From JAITVM01 sp031551135 (GTDB lineage Bacteria > Bacillota > Clostridia > Lachnospirales > JAITVM01): a stretch of 20,606 nt of DNA. Below, piece by piece: positions 1 through 7,313 of the stretch; position 1 is the first letter of the stretch, and every line of letters starts with the position of its first letter. Both the position numbers and the translations under genes were made by a program. The stretch is taken from positions 1 to 20,606 of the forward strand of contig JAVBOA010000044.1 in assembly GCA_031551135.1 (NCBI GenBank), in the 5' to 3' direction. The notes beneath the pieces were generated by a model. It did not search any database and was not told the DNA's origin. It worked only from the letters and a program-made list of their open reading frames with translations.

Positions 1-1
1 T

Positions 2-115
2 CAGAAGTTGAAAAACTATCGTCGTATTGCCACTCGCTATGATAAACTTGCTTCTGTTTTCGCTGGTTTTGTTTGCATTGCTTCTATTGGTATTTGTTTA
101 AATTGTACAGTGTAG
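2..115 (+). CDS. IS5-family transposase, C-terminal 37 residues (partial)
   Basis: An open frame enters from the left edge and stops at TAG 113-115. It encodes a tail containing the stretch KNYRRIATRYDKLASVFAGF, which matches the C-terminal end of IS5-family DDE transposases: a basic RRIATRYDK motif followed by a short hydrophobic helix. The catalytic DDE residues lie outside the window, so activity cannot be judged. The adjoining 20 bases look like the right end of the element. The call rests on recalled family sequence; the frame and stop are read directly. Confidence 0.8.
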   Translation, partial: QKLKNYRRIATRYDKLASVFAGFVCIASIGICLNCTV

Positions 116-135
116 TGGATTTACAAAACACGCCC
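116..135. repeat. Putative right terminal inverted repeat of the IS5 element
   Basis: Directly after the transposase stop comes TGGATTTACAAAACACGCCC. Read from the outside inward this is GGGCGTGTTTTGTAAATC, of the type seen at the ends of IS5-group elements. The following TAA (136-138) could be one copy of a short target duplication. The partner repeat is outside the window, so the exact boundary is inferred. Confidence 0.45.
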
Positions 136-178
136 TAATTAATTACAGAGCTTCAACTTTATAATACGAATTGAAAAC

Positions 179-237
179 GTAGTAAACGAACTTTGGCCGT
201 TCATCAAAAATTTTAAAGCTCAAAGTTCGTTCACTAC
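179..237. terminator. 17-bp-arm hairpin downstream of sigK; possible terminator
   Basis: The left arm 179-195 (GTAGTAAACGAACTTTG) and right arm 221-237 (CAAAGTTCGTTCACTAC) are complementary at 16 of 17 positions, around a 25-base loop. It begins 6 bases beyond the sigK stop codon on the minus strand, so it is placed to end that transcript. The run of U expected after a factor-independent terminator is poor on either strand (only GTTTT on the minus strand), and the loop is long. It could instead be a mobile-element remnant or an mRNA 3'-end stabiliser. Confidence 0.5.
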
Positions 238-242
238 CAATC

Positions 243-914
243 CTACTGCGTAATTTCCTTGTTTAGCTTTTTCAGCGCTTTTTTTTCGATTCTTGAAACA
301 TATGACCTCGAAATTCCCAGCATATCTGCGATTTCCCGCTGAGTTTTTTCGCTTCCATTCAAAAGGCCGTATCTAAGCTCGATAACCAGTCTTTCCCGAT
401 TTTTTAACACCTTTTTCATAATTTCATATAATGATTTTATCTGAAGTCTTAGCCCGACTTGGTCATCAATGCTGTCTTTTTCGTCGGCGATTTTATCTTC
501 AATGCAAACTTCGTTTCCTTCCCTATCAACCCCGATAGTGTCCTGAAGTGAAACTTCTGACGAATATTTTTTACTGGCTCGTATGCTCATAAGTATTTCA
601 TTTTCTATGCATCTGGCTGCATAGGTTGCCAATCTTGTACCTTTACCGATTTTAAAAGTACCAATGGCTTTTATAAGGCCGATTGTCCCGATGCTTATCA
701 AATCTTCATTATCTTTATTAACGTTGTTGTACTTTTTCACAATATGTGCGACCAATCTCAAATTTCGTTCAATCAAAACATTTTTCGCTTCATCATTTCC
801 TTCCGAATACGACTCAAGGTAAATTTTTTCCTCTTCTGCCGAAAGCGGCTTTGGGAAGGAAGAACTCCCTGTAATATAAGCGAACATGAAAAAAAAGTTG
901 AATAGACCCAGCAT
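243..914 (-). CDS. sigK: RNA polymerase sporulation sigma factor SigK (pro-sigma-K)
   Basis: A 223-residue sigma-70 family protein acting in the mother cell late in sporulation. Residues 1-18 are a hydrophobic pro-sequence (MLGLFNFFFMFAYITG) of the kind removed by intramembrane proteolysis. FPKPLS at 20-25 and the region-2 block NLRLVAHIVKK (51-61) with EDLISIGTIGLIKA (70-83) and ATYAARCIENEIL closely match B. subtilis SigK as I recall it. Region 4 carries the helix-turn-helix QREIADMLGISRSYVSRIEKK (about 192-212). The reading frame is continuous, with no skin-type prophage interruption. I chose the ATG at 912-914 because GGGGGAG lies 7 bases upstream. An in-frame ATG at 933-935 lies upstream of that ribosome binding site and is less likely. 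The gene follows two WYL regulators on the same strand. A CATATTAT box (946-953, minus strand) could be the -10 of a sporulation promoter, but no convincing -35 was found. Confidence 0.93.
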   Translation of the reverse strand: MLGLFNFFFMFAYITGSSSFPKPLSAEEEKIYLESYSEGNDEAKNVLIERNLRLVAHIVKKYNNVNKDNEDLISIGTIGLIKAIGTFKIGKGTRLATYAARCIENEILMSIRASKKYSSEVSLQDTIGVDREGNEVCIEDKIADEKDSIDDQVGLRLQIKSLYEIMKKVLKNRERLVIELRYGLLNGSEKTQREIADMLGISRSYVSRIEKKALKKLNKEITQ

Positions 915-916
915 AA

Positions 917-997
917 AAAAACTCCCCCACAACATTAGTGTTACTATAATATGCAGGAGAGCAAGTATTAGTGAGCAAAATTGTTTGGGGAGTTTTT
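917..997 (-). promoter_or_regulatory. Inverted repeat that would sequester the sigK ribosome binding site
   Basis: AAAAACTCCCC (917-927) and GGGGAGTTTTT (987-997) are perfectly complementary over 11 bases. In the minus-strand RNA the downstream arm is the sigK Shine-Dalgarno GGGGGAG plus its U-rich spacer, and the upstream arm overlaps the stop codon of the preceding WYL gene. A transcript reading through from the WYL operon would therefore fold its SD away. One starting at an internal promoter near 946-953 would lack the upstream arm. The same fold ends in a U run, so it could also act as a weak terminator. The pairing is seen; the role is inferred. Confidence 0.5.
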
Positions 998-1952
998 ATA
1001 ACAATTCTTGTTTAATTTCATACAATTCCATTTGGCGCTGCAATCTTTTTCTGATTTCGTTTACAAAAAATTCAGGCTCTATTACTTTTAAAACCGGTCC
1101 GAAACTCAAAATCCGAATTAAAAGCTCTGTCTCGTCGGCGCGGTCGTAGTAAATTTTCGAAATATATTCTTTTTCGAAAGCCTCTGTTTCTTTTTCATAT
1201 TGAGCGAATTGCAGCATAAAGCGTTCAAGAGCATTGCGTTCGTTATAAAGTTTTATTTTAATGAATGTGCTGTCCTCTTGATTTTTTCTAGGCTCTAAAA
1301 AATTATTTTCTTTGATTTCGGCCGAGACAATAGAAGAAATATTCAGTTTCACAAAATTTTTCTTTTTATTAAAAACTCTATACGCAATTAAACGGAATTT
1401 GTCATCTTTTTCCGAGTAATTGATTTTTATAGGCTTATAAATATTCTTTGTAACCCTATCATTTTTATTTTTGTATTCGATTTCAAGAAATTTATATTCC
1501 TTTATACAATCCAATAATATTCTGAAATTTTTAATATATTCCTGATTTTCAAAATTATCTCCGCCCAAATTTTTGTCAAAAATATAGAAATCGTCGTAAT
1601 CAAATAATTCTTCAATATCCGAGAATTTAGTTTTCAATTCTTCGATTTCGTCTCTATCCAGAAATATTTTTATCCGCCTGTCATTCAAAATTGCTCTCAG
1701 CCAAGATTTTTGCAAATTTGTAATGGGCAGTTCAAATTTATCCGATTCCAATTTGCAGTTTTTTTCCGAGTCAAAAAAATCCCATTCTCCGTTTTCCAAA
1801 TTCGGAATAATAAAAAATGAGCTTTCCGAAAAAGCGTTTTCGTTGATAATTTTCGATATATCCGAAAAGTCCAAAGTATCCAAATTCGCCTTTTCTAAAA
1901 TTTTTCTCACGACTAAATAATACAGACCATAAATTTCCGAAAACAATTCCAT
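996..1952 (-). CDS. WYL-domain transcriptional regulator (second of a pair)
   Basis: A 318-residue protein. Its second half (about residues 160-215) has the SH3-like WYL fold pattern: FLEIEYKNKN, then YKPIKINYSEKDDKFRLIAYR, ending in a strand-rich ISSIVSAEI. The C-terminal part is a WYL extension. The N-terminal segment MELFSEIYGLYYLVVRKIL is helical and resembles a subfamily that I recall beside a second WYL protein in Clostridia. WYL domains bind small ligands or nucleic acid and control transcription. The start at 1950-1952 is preferred over an upstream ATG because AGAGG sits 6 bases before it. The gap to the upstream WYL stop is one base, so the two are probably translationally coupled and may form a hetero-oligomer. 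Target genes are inferred to include the divergent rtcB. Confidence 0.78.
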   Translation of the reverse strand: MELFSEIYGLYYLVVRKILEKANLDTLDFSDISKIINENAFSESSFFIIPNLENGEWDFFDSEKNCKLESDKFELPITNLQKSWLRAILNDRRIKIFLDRDEIEELKTKFSDIEELFDYDDFYIFDKNLGGDNFENQEYIKNFRILLDCIKEYKFLEIEYKNKNDRVTKNIYKPIKINYSEKDDKFRLIAYRVFNKKKNFVKLNISSIVSAEIKENNFLEPRKNQEDSTFIKIKLYNERNALERFMLQFAQYEKETEAFEKEYISKIYYDRADETELLIRILSFGPVLKVIEPEFFVNEIRKRLQRQMELYEIKQELL

Positions 1953-1953
1953 T

Positions 1954-3168
1954 TTATACCTCTTTATACATCTCATACATTATTTTAAAATCGTCTTGAA
2001 AACGCTTTTCAACTGATTTTTCTGAGCATTCAAGCTCAATAATTCTTCCGATAAAAGTTTTTATCCACGGAGTCATTTCCGAAGTATCAAAGCAAATTAT
2101 AGAATATTCAAAAATATTATCCTCAATTTTTTTAATTTCGCCGGAACGCCGCTCTTTTAAAATTCTTTCCAAGATATACTTTTCCCGTTCTTCGTCAATA
2201 AATAAGCGCATGCGCAAAAATTCTATGCGGCTCGCTCCGCCAAAGCTCACACCCCAAACTTTCTGCAAATTGTTCCGGAGTTTAGTTTTCAGTAAGTCAT
2301 AATTTTCAAAGACTTCCGCAAATTCAACAGTCTTTATTGCATCAAGCCGATAAGTTGTAAATCGGTTGGATTTTTCCGAATAAAAACAAAGATATCGTCT
2401 TCCGGTCGCCGCACTGATTAAAATTTTCAGAGGAACAGCTTTGTTTACTGATTTAGATTTATGTATTTTCAAAAGAACGCTTTTTTTCATTCTCATTGCG
2501 TTAATGATTTTATATAAAACAGCATCATCCAAAGTATGTACAATATAATGATGCTTAAACGAGAAAATTTCATTTTTTAAATCTGAGTTATCCATAATAT
2601 ACGAGCCGATTTCACCAAAAAAACCCGCCTCCGAAAAAAAGCAAATTGCATCAGAAATATATTTATAATTAAAATCCGAAAAAAACATTTCAGAAATTCG
2701 ATAGTAAAGTTTTTTTCCGTCTTTTTCGGAAAATAAAAGTCCTTCTTTTTCGTATTCGACACATTTTAGGCGAATCGTTTGATTCTCGAAAATACGGCCG
2801 CTTTTTTCGGAAATAATTTCCGTAAGCTCCGGCACTGAGCGCGGAATATTATCCGATAAAATATCCAATAAATAAAAATGGAGCATAATATCATTCGAGG
2901 TAAAAGATTTCGATTTCCAAGCGGCATAAAGCGGATTCGAAGCAATTTTTGAGGCATCTACGTTTATTATGATATTTTTTCCTTTTTTCGTGTTTTTTTG
3001 AATTATGTAATCATGCATATAAGATTCTATCCGCCGTTTTTCATTATCATAGCTCCGACCGGATTTTTGCTTAAAATCATCACGAGTTTTGAAACCATAA
3101 ATATATAAATCACGAATATAATCACGAATTTTATCAAAGTTTTTAATCAGTTCCGAAAAAACTGCCAT
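1954..3168 (-). CDS. WYL-domain transcriptional regulator with N-terminal HTH (first of a pair)
   Basis: A 404-residue protein. The N-terminus (SELIKNFDKIRDYIRDLYIYGF, then KRRIESYM) and a second winged-helix-like region (about 95-165, LPELTEII-like and ending KKLYYRIS) are the probable DNA-binding parts. The central WYL core is GRRYLCFYSEKSNRFTTYRLDAIKTVE, with the W-Y-L positions replaced by Y-L-C, a common variation. A C-terminal extension of about 80 residues follows. The start at 3166-3168 was chosen because AGGTGAGG lies just upstream; an ATG at 3211-3213 has no such site. It is the first gene of the minus-strand operon and diverges from rtcB with 117 bases between start codons. Function as an activator or repressor of rtcB is inferred from this layout. 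Confidence 0.78.
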   Translation of the reverse strand: MAVFSELIKNFDKIRDYIRDLYIYGFKTRDDFKQKSGRSYDNEKRRIESYMHDYIIQKNTKKGKNIIINVDASKIASNPLYAAWKSKSFTSNDIMLHFYLLDILSDNIPRSVPELTEIISEKSGRIFENQTIRLKCVEYEKEGLLFSEKDGKKLYYRISEMFFSDFNYKYISDAICFFSEAGFFGEIGSYIMDNSDLKNEIFSFKHHYIVHTLDDAVLYKIINAMRMKKSVLLKIHKSKSVNKAVPLKILISAATGRRYLCFYSEKSNRFTTYRLDAIKTVEFAEVFENYDLLKTKLRNNLQKVWGVSFGGASRIEFLRMRLFIDEEREKYILERILKERRSGEIKKIEDNIFEYSIICFDTSEMTPWIKTFIGRIIELECSEKSVEKRFQDDFKIMYEMYKEV

Positions 3169-3188
3169 CTGCCTCACCTGCTTTCTAT

Positions 3189-3251
3189 TTTTATCATGTT
3201 TCCGCATTCGCAAACTTTTTTATATGATTATAAATATAATCAATGATAAAA
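3189..3251. promoter_or_regulatory. Divergent WYL/rtcB promoter with an 8-2-8 palindrome
   Basis: TGATTATA-AA-TATAATCA (3225-3242) is a perfect inverted repeat. Each half contains TATAAT reading outward: 3235-3240 on the plus strand toward rtcB and 3232-3227 on the minus strand toward the WYL pair. Neither has a recognisable TTGACA at 16-18 bases, which suggests activator dependence. A second pair of arms, TTTTATCAT (3189-3197) and ATGATAAAA (3243-3251), surrounds it asymmetrically. Together they make a plausible shared operator for the WYL proteins. The repeats are seen; binding is inferred. Confidence 0.5.
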
Positions 3252-3285
3252 TAATTACAGAAGTAAATCAAAAGGAGTGACTAAA

Positions 3286-4518
3286 ATGTTTGTAATCTAT
3301 AATAACAATACAAAATCGCCAATAAAAATCTGGCTTGAAGATATAAGTCAAATAGAAGAATCCTGTTTGGAGCAAGCATATAACCTTGCGAATCTACCAT
3401 TTATACATAAATGGGTTTCGCTGATGCCGGACACGCATACAGGAATGGGAATGCCGATCGGCGGTGTTATTGCCACGAAAAATGTAATTATTCCAAATGC
3501 TGTCGGTGTCGATATCGGCTGCGGAATGGCTTTTGTTTCTACGGATATAAAAATTTCGGAAATTAAGGATATTCAAACAGGTAACGGAAATCTTATTCAA
3601 GCTATCGTAGGCGATATTTTGCGCAATATTCCGCTGGGATTTAATCATCATAAAAACAAACAAGTATGTCGAACTTTGGAAAATGCTAACACTAATCTCG
3701 ATAATTATATCGAATCTTCAGAACTTTTGGAAGAGATTGAAAAAGGTTATTATCAAATCGGAACTTTGGGCGGCGGAAATCATTTTATCGAATTGCAAGC
3801 CGACGAAGACGATAATTTAGGAATTATGGTACATTCAGGAAGCCGAAATTTCGGTAAACAAATTTGCGATTATTTTAATAAAATCGCCAAAGAAAACAAT
3901 AATAAATGGTTTTCATCAGTACCTGAAGAATTTAGGCTTTCGTTTTTGCCGGTTGACGACCCCGCCGGAAAGCAATATATAAATTGGATGAACTTAGCTT
4001 TGGATTTTGCGTATGAAAACCGTCAAGCCATGATTACAAAATTAAAAGAGATTTTAGAGAGATATATTCAGAAATACACAGATATTTCATTTAATTACAC
4101 TCAAGAAATAAATTGTCATCATAATTACGCAAGCCTTGAGCATCATTTTGGTAAAAATGTTTGGGTGCATAGAAAAGGTGCGACGCGCGCTCGGCTCGGC
4201 GAAATAGCGATTATTCCCGGCGCAATGGGTTCTTATAGCTATATCGTTGAGGGCCTAGGGAATCAGGATAGTTTTTGCAGTTCTTCGCATGGCGCAGGCC
4301 GGAAATATTCTCGAAAAGGCGCAATGAATGCATTTTCGGTTGAAGAAGTTATACTCGATTTAAAAAATCAAAATGTAGTTTTGGGAAAAAACAATAAATC
4401 CGACGTTCCCGAAGAATCACGTTTCGCCTATAAAGATATTGATGAAGTTATGGCAAACCAAAAAGATTTAGTGAAAGCAATTAAAAAGTTAAAAACTATC
4501 GGCGTTGTAAAAGGCTGA
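3286..4518 (+). CDS. rtcB: RNA-splicing/repair ligase RtcB
   Basis: A 410-residue GTP- and Mn2+-dependent ligase that joins RNA 2',3'-cyclic phosphate (or 3'-phosphate) ends to 5'-OH ends in the cytoplasm. All family signatures are present: DTHTGMGMPIGG (49-60), NAVGVDIGCGM with D76 and C79 as metal ligands, GGGNHFIEL with H166, VHSGSRNFG with H183, CHHNYAS (277-283), RKGATRA and PGAMGSYSYIVEG, and SSSHGAGR with H335, the residue expected to carry GMP. These positions match E. coli RtcB (408 residues; C78, H168, H185, H281, H337). The start at ATG 3286 is preferred because AAAGGAG (3271-3277) is 8 bases upstream; the GTG at 3277 lies inside that site. No archease, RtcA or RtcR is adjacent. 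Instead the gene faces two WYL regulators, which likely control it. Confidence 0.95.
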   Translation: MFVIYNNNTKSPIKIWLEDISQIEESCLEQAYNLANLPFIHKWVSLMPDTHTGMGMPIGGVIATKNVIIPNAVGVDIGCGMAFVSTDIKISEIKDIQTGNGNLIQAIVGDILRNIPLGFNHHKNKQVCRTLENANTNLDNYIESSELLEEIEKGYYQIGTLGGGNHFIELQADEDDNLGIMVHSGSRNFGKQICDYFNKIAKENNNKWFSSVPEEFRLSFLPVDDPAGKQYINWMNLALDFAYENRQAMITKLKEILERYIQKYTDISFNYTQEINCHHNYASLEHHFGKNVWVHRKGATRARLGEIAIIPGAMGSYSYIVEGLGNQDSFCSSSHGAGRKYSRKGAMNAFSVEEVILDLKNQNVVLGKNNKSDVPEESRFAYKDIDEVMANQKDLVKAIKKLKTIGVVKG

Positions 4519-4538
4519 TGATATTTCAAATAAAACTC

Positions 4539-4568
4539 TTGACATAACAATAATTGTTACGTTATAAT
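4539..4568 (+). promoter_or_regulatory. Sigma-A promoter with palindromic operator in the spacer
   Basis: TTGACA (4539-4544), an 18-base spacer and TATAAT (4563-4568) form a near-consensus promoter. The spacer holds TAACAAT-A-ATTGTTA (4545-4559), a perfect 7-1-7 inverted repeat. A repressor bound there would block RNA polymerase, so the downstream ArsR-type protein very probably represses itself and the transporter. AGGAGG follows at 4581-4586. Confidence 0.8.
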
Positions 4569-4593
4569 AGTTATAATGTTAGGAGGTAGTATT

Positions 4594-5163
4594 ATGGAAA
4601 ATGAAAAATTCATTTATCTTATTGACGACGCGGACTTAAAAATTTTTATGCATCCTTTAAGGCAAAAAATTATCCGTGAAATGGCTTTATTCGGAAGACC
4701 GATTACCGCAAAAGAACTTGCTGACAAACTTTCGATCGCTCCGTCTTCGGCACAGCATCATTTAAAAAAATTACAATCGCTGGGAATCGTAGAATTTGAC
4801 CATTCTAAATTAATTAACGGAATTACAGCAAGATATCTAAAATTGTCAAACGCAACTGTAAGCTTTGGAATGGATATCGACAATATTAATCTTGAAGAAA
4901 GAAATGTAATAGCAGAAAGCAATATTTCGAAAGTAATTGATGGGTTTAAAAATACTTGTGAGTATGCGCATAAAAATGCAACTCAAGAAAAAAGAGAATT
5001 TTATGGAGATTCCCTGTCGGGGATTGTGCATTTAACAACGGAAGATGCGATGAAACTTCAAAAAATCATTTTGGAATTTACTTCTTCTCATCATTCTGCC
5101 GAAGAAGACACACATCCTTGGGAATATGCCGTTGTGGCATATCGTACAGACTATGAAAAATAA
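4594..5163 (+). CDS. ArsR-type winged-helix transcriptional regulator
   Basis: A 189-residue DNA-binding protein. Residues 15-75 form a winged helix: MHPLRQKIIREM, then ITAKELADKLSIAPSSAQHHL (38-58) as the helix-turn-helix with recognition helix SSAQHHLKKL, then a wing around FDHSKLINGITARYLKL. The C-terminal 100 residues (helical, about 90-189) are likely for dimerisation and ligand sensing. No metal-binding CxC motif of classical ArsR is visible, so a drug or metabolite signal is more likely than a metal. AGGAGGT precedes the chosen ATG at 8-base spacing. The gene overlaps the MFS transporter by 11 bases, giving a regulator-exporter operon under the promoter-operator just upstream. Confidence 0.85.
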   Translation: MENEKFIYLIDDADLKIFMHPLRQKIIREMALFGRPITAKELADKLSIAPSSAQHHLKKLQSLGIVEFDHSKLINGITARYLKLSNATVSFGMDIDNINLEERNVIAESNISKVIDGFKNTCEYAHKNATQEKREFYGDSLSGIVHLTTEDAMKLQKIILEFTSSHHSAEEDTHPWEYAVVAYRTDYEK

Positions 5164-6394
5164 CGGAGTTCTAAATTTCCCCCTCTTTACTTTTGGTAAA
5201 ATAATTTCTGTTATAGGCTCTTCAATGTTTTCTTTTATAATTGGACTTACAATTTTAAAATTGACCGGTTCTGGCTTATCTTTCGCCGGTTCGCTTATCT
5301 TTAATATTTTGCCTGTTATTTTATTCGGACCTGCTGCCGGTTTCACTGCCGACCGCTTTTCGCGTAAAAAAATTATCACAATATGCAATTTATTAAATTC
5401 AATCTGGTTTTTTATAATATCCTTTGCTATTTCCGAATCTCCAAACAAAATTTGGCTGTGCTACACTACTATATTTGTGACTTCTACAATAACAACATTT
5501 TTTGATATTGCAATGACCTCCGCCATTCCTCAGCTTACAAATGAAAATAAATTTCCGGTATACAACGCTTTCTCTCACGGAATTAGCGCTTTTTCGGGAA
5601 TCATTTGTCCAATAATCGGCGGAATACTCTTTTCGCATTTCGACATCAATAAATTTGCTTTTTTCACCGGAATATGTTTTCTTGTATCGGCTTTTTCTTA
5701 TTTCTTCCTGCAATTTGCCCCATTTAAATATATTGACAAAAACTCTTCCGACTTGAAATCCGCAGTTAATATTATTAAAAACAAATTATTTTGGACAGTC
5801 GCAATTTTACTATTGATTAATTTTTTCACCGCAATTTGCTTTTCAGTACCGATGCCCGTAATTTTCAATAAAACATTAAAATTTTCGTCCAAGATCTACG
5901 GATATCTGCAAGCTCTTACACCGATCGGGGTTCTAATCGGCTCGGTTATTGTAACAAAAGTAAAATTTGAATATACTTTAATTTTACGCATTTCCGCAAT
6001 TTCTTTCTGTATGCTTTTTCTGCTCTTTACCGTGCCATTGTGGATTCCTTTCGCATTTAATATTATGTTAATTTGGTATGGATTTATTCTATTAACTATG
6101 GGCATAGTTATCGCTTTTTTTGATATTCCGCTGCTCGGTTGGCTTCAAAATCTATGCCCCGAAAATCTTATCGGAAAAGTTTTGAGTTTAGTGATGAGCG
6201 CGATTAAAATAGCGAATCCGATCAGCTTGTTTTTAGCCGGTATTTTAATCGATACAATTTCTCCTTTGAATCTTGTTTTATCCGGCTCTGTTGGCCTGTT
6301 TGCCGGTATTTCTCTTATTGCTATTCTTTCTAAAAACAAAAAATCCAGCAGAAATAATTTAGAAATATTCAGCGAGTCCAATATTCTTCGATGA
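5153..6394 (+). CDS. MFS transporter, probable drug/metabolite exporter
   Basis: A 413-residue integral membrane protein with about 12 hydrophobic segments. The start NNGVLNFPLFTFGKIISVIG and the first loop AAGFTADRFSRKKI (the MFS motif A, GxxADRxxRKK) are diagnostic of the major facilitator superfamily, of the macrolide-efflux/MFS_3-like type. A long central loop (about 180-200, FAPFKYIDKNSSDLKSA) separates the two six-helix halves. The ATG at 5153 lies within the end of the regulator gene and has no good SD of its own, indicating translational coupling. An in-frame ATG at 5126 would add nine non-membrane residues and is less likely. The substrate is unknown. No terminator is evident directly after the stop. 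Confidence 0.85.
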   Translation: MKNNGVLNFPLFTFGKIISVIGSSMFSFIIGLTILKLTGSGLSFAGSLIFNILPVILFGPAAGFTADRFSRKKIITICNLLNSIWFFIISFAISESPNKIWLCYTTIFVTSTITTFFDIAMTSAIPQLTNENKFPVYNAFSHGISAFSGIICPIIGGILFSHFDINKFAFFTGICFLVSAFSYFFLQFAPFKYIDKNSSDLKSAVNIIKNKLFWTVAILLLINFFTAICFSVPMPVIFNKTLKFSSKIYGYLQALTPIGVLIGSVIVTKVKFEYTLILRISAISFCMLFLLFTVPLWIPFAFNIMLIWYGFILLTMGIVIAFFDIPLLGWLQNLCPENLIGKVLSLVMSAIKIANPISLFLAGILIDTISPLNLVLSGSVGLFAGISLIAILSKNKKSSRNNLEIFSESNILR

Positions 6395-6499
6395 AGACTA
6401 TTTTGAGGTTATATTAAAATTTTAATCAAAACAAAATATTAATCAAATCGCTATTTTTATTGCTTTTTCTACGTTTTGAATATATCATTAAATTGTAGC

Positions 6500-6523
6500 A
6501 TTTCCATTTTGACAAGTGGAAAT
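6500..6523. other. 10-bp-stem hairpin in the gap after the MFS gene
   Basis: The 248-base gap 6395-6642 is mostly A/T. ATTTCCATTT (6500-6509) pairs with AAGTGGAAAT (6514-6523; one T-G wobble) around a TGAC loop. No U run follows, so this is not a standard terminator. It might be an operator or RNA structure. The gap also contains the 14-base AT palindrome 6413-6426. No convincing promoter for the next gene was identified. Confidence 0.35.
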
Positions 6524-6642
6524 AGGTTTAGAGTTTGAATTGTAATGGATTATAAAAAAATCCGCCAACAATTATAAACTTTTTAATTTTAAACGGATAA
6601 AGCTTGTAATTCAGGCATAACGTTTTTTCAGGAGATGATTTC

Positions 6643-7308
6643 ATGCAGGCTATCGGCGAAAGTATATTCGAAATTCCCTATTTAATCAGTGTTATAATTA
6701 TTGGCTTTTATTTGATAAGGAACTCTAATAATCAAAAAATCCTCAGAAATTATGGATTTATGTCTTTGATTTTGGGCTTTGGAGACGCTTTTCATTTAAT
6801 ACCGCGCGTTTACGCATTATGGAACGGCGGCACTGATAAATTCACGGCTATTTTGGGATTCGGAACTTTGATAACCTCCATCACGATGACAATTTTTTAT
6901 TTGATTTTGTACTATATTTGGCGCGAAAGATACAATGTTGATAACCGCTTAAGATTGACATATATTATGTGGATTCTGACCGCTCTGCGCATAATACTCT
7001 GCCTTATGCCCCAAAACCAATGGACTTCCGATAATGCACCGTTATTTTACGCAGTTTTAAGAAATATTCCATTTTTGTTCATCGGAATTATTATGGTTTA
7101 TTTATTCTACACCGAAAGTAAAAAAGCAAATGACAAAGTTTTCAAAAATATGGCAATAGCGATTACATTTTCATTTTTATTTTATTTTCCGGTAGTTATA
7201 TGGGCTGATAAATATCCACTCGTTGGTATGTTTATGCTCCCAAAAACCGTAATGTATATTTGGATTATTACAATGGGTTTGAAATTAAAAAAAGATATTC
7301 AAGTCTGA
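6643..7308 (+). CDS. Multi-spanning membrane protein of unknown function (about 7 TM)
   Basis: A 221-residue hydrophobic protein with about seven membrane segments (approximately 10-27, 37-56, 70-92, 103-122, 137-157, 169-188, 196-215). Charged or polar features between them include GDAFHLIPRVYALWNGG (47-63), YIWRERYNVDNRLRLTY (90-107) and a C-terminal LKLKKDIQV. The conserved-looking DAFHLIPR and W/P residues suggest a defined fold rather than a random hydrophobic frame. AGGAG sits 8 bases before the ATG. I do not recognise a characterised family; similar ~220-residue hypothetical membrane proteins are common in Clostridia. It stands alone: the upstream gap is 248 bases and it ends in a shared terminator with a convergent gene. 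Confidence 0.75.
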   Translation: MQAIGESIFEIPYLISVIIIGFYLIRNSNNQKILRNYGFMSLILGFGDAFHLIPRVYALWNGGTDKFTAILGFGTLITSITMTIFYLILYYIWRERYNVDNRLRLTYIMWILTALRIILCLMPQNQWTSDNAPLFYAVLRNIPFLFIGIIMVYLFYTESKKANDKVFKNMAIAITFSFLFYFPVVIWADKYPLVGMFMLPKTVMYIWIITMGLKLKKDIQV

Positions 7309-7313
7309 TATTC

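Noticed and set aside
886..1149. An 87-codon plus-strand frame across the WYL/sigK gap
   Set aside because: It overlaps both minus-strand genes, has no ribosome binding site, and gives a low-complexity basic/serine-rich product.
5032..5448. A 138-codon minus-strand frame across the regulator/MFS junction
   Set aside because: It is antisense to two well supported genes; its Lys/Pro/Ile-rich product is what the reverse strand of a membrane-protein gene yields.
6413..6426. Perfect 14-base palindrome ATTAAAATTTTAAT
   Set aside because: It is composed only of A and T in an AT-rich gap; such palindromes are expected by chance and no regulator context supports it.
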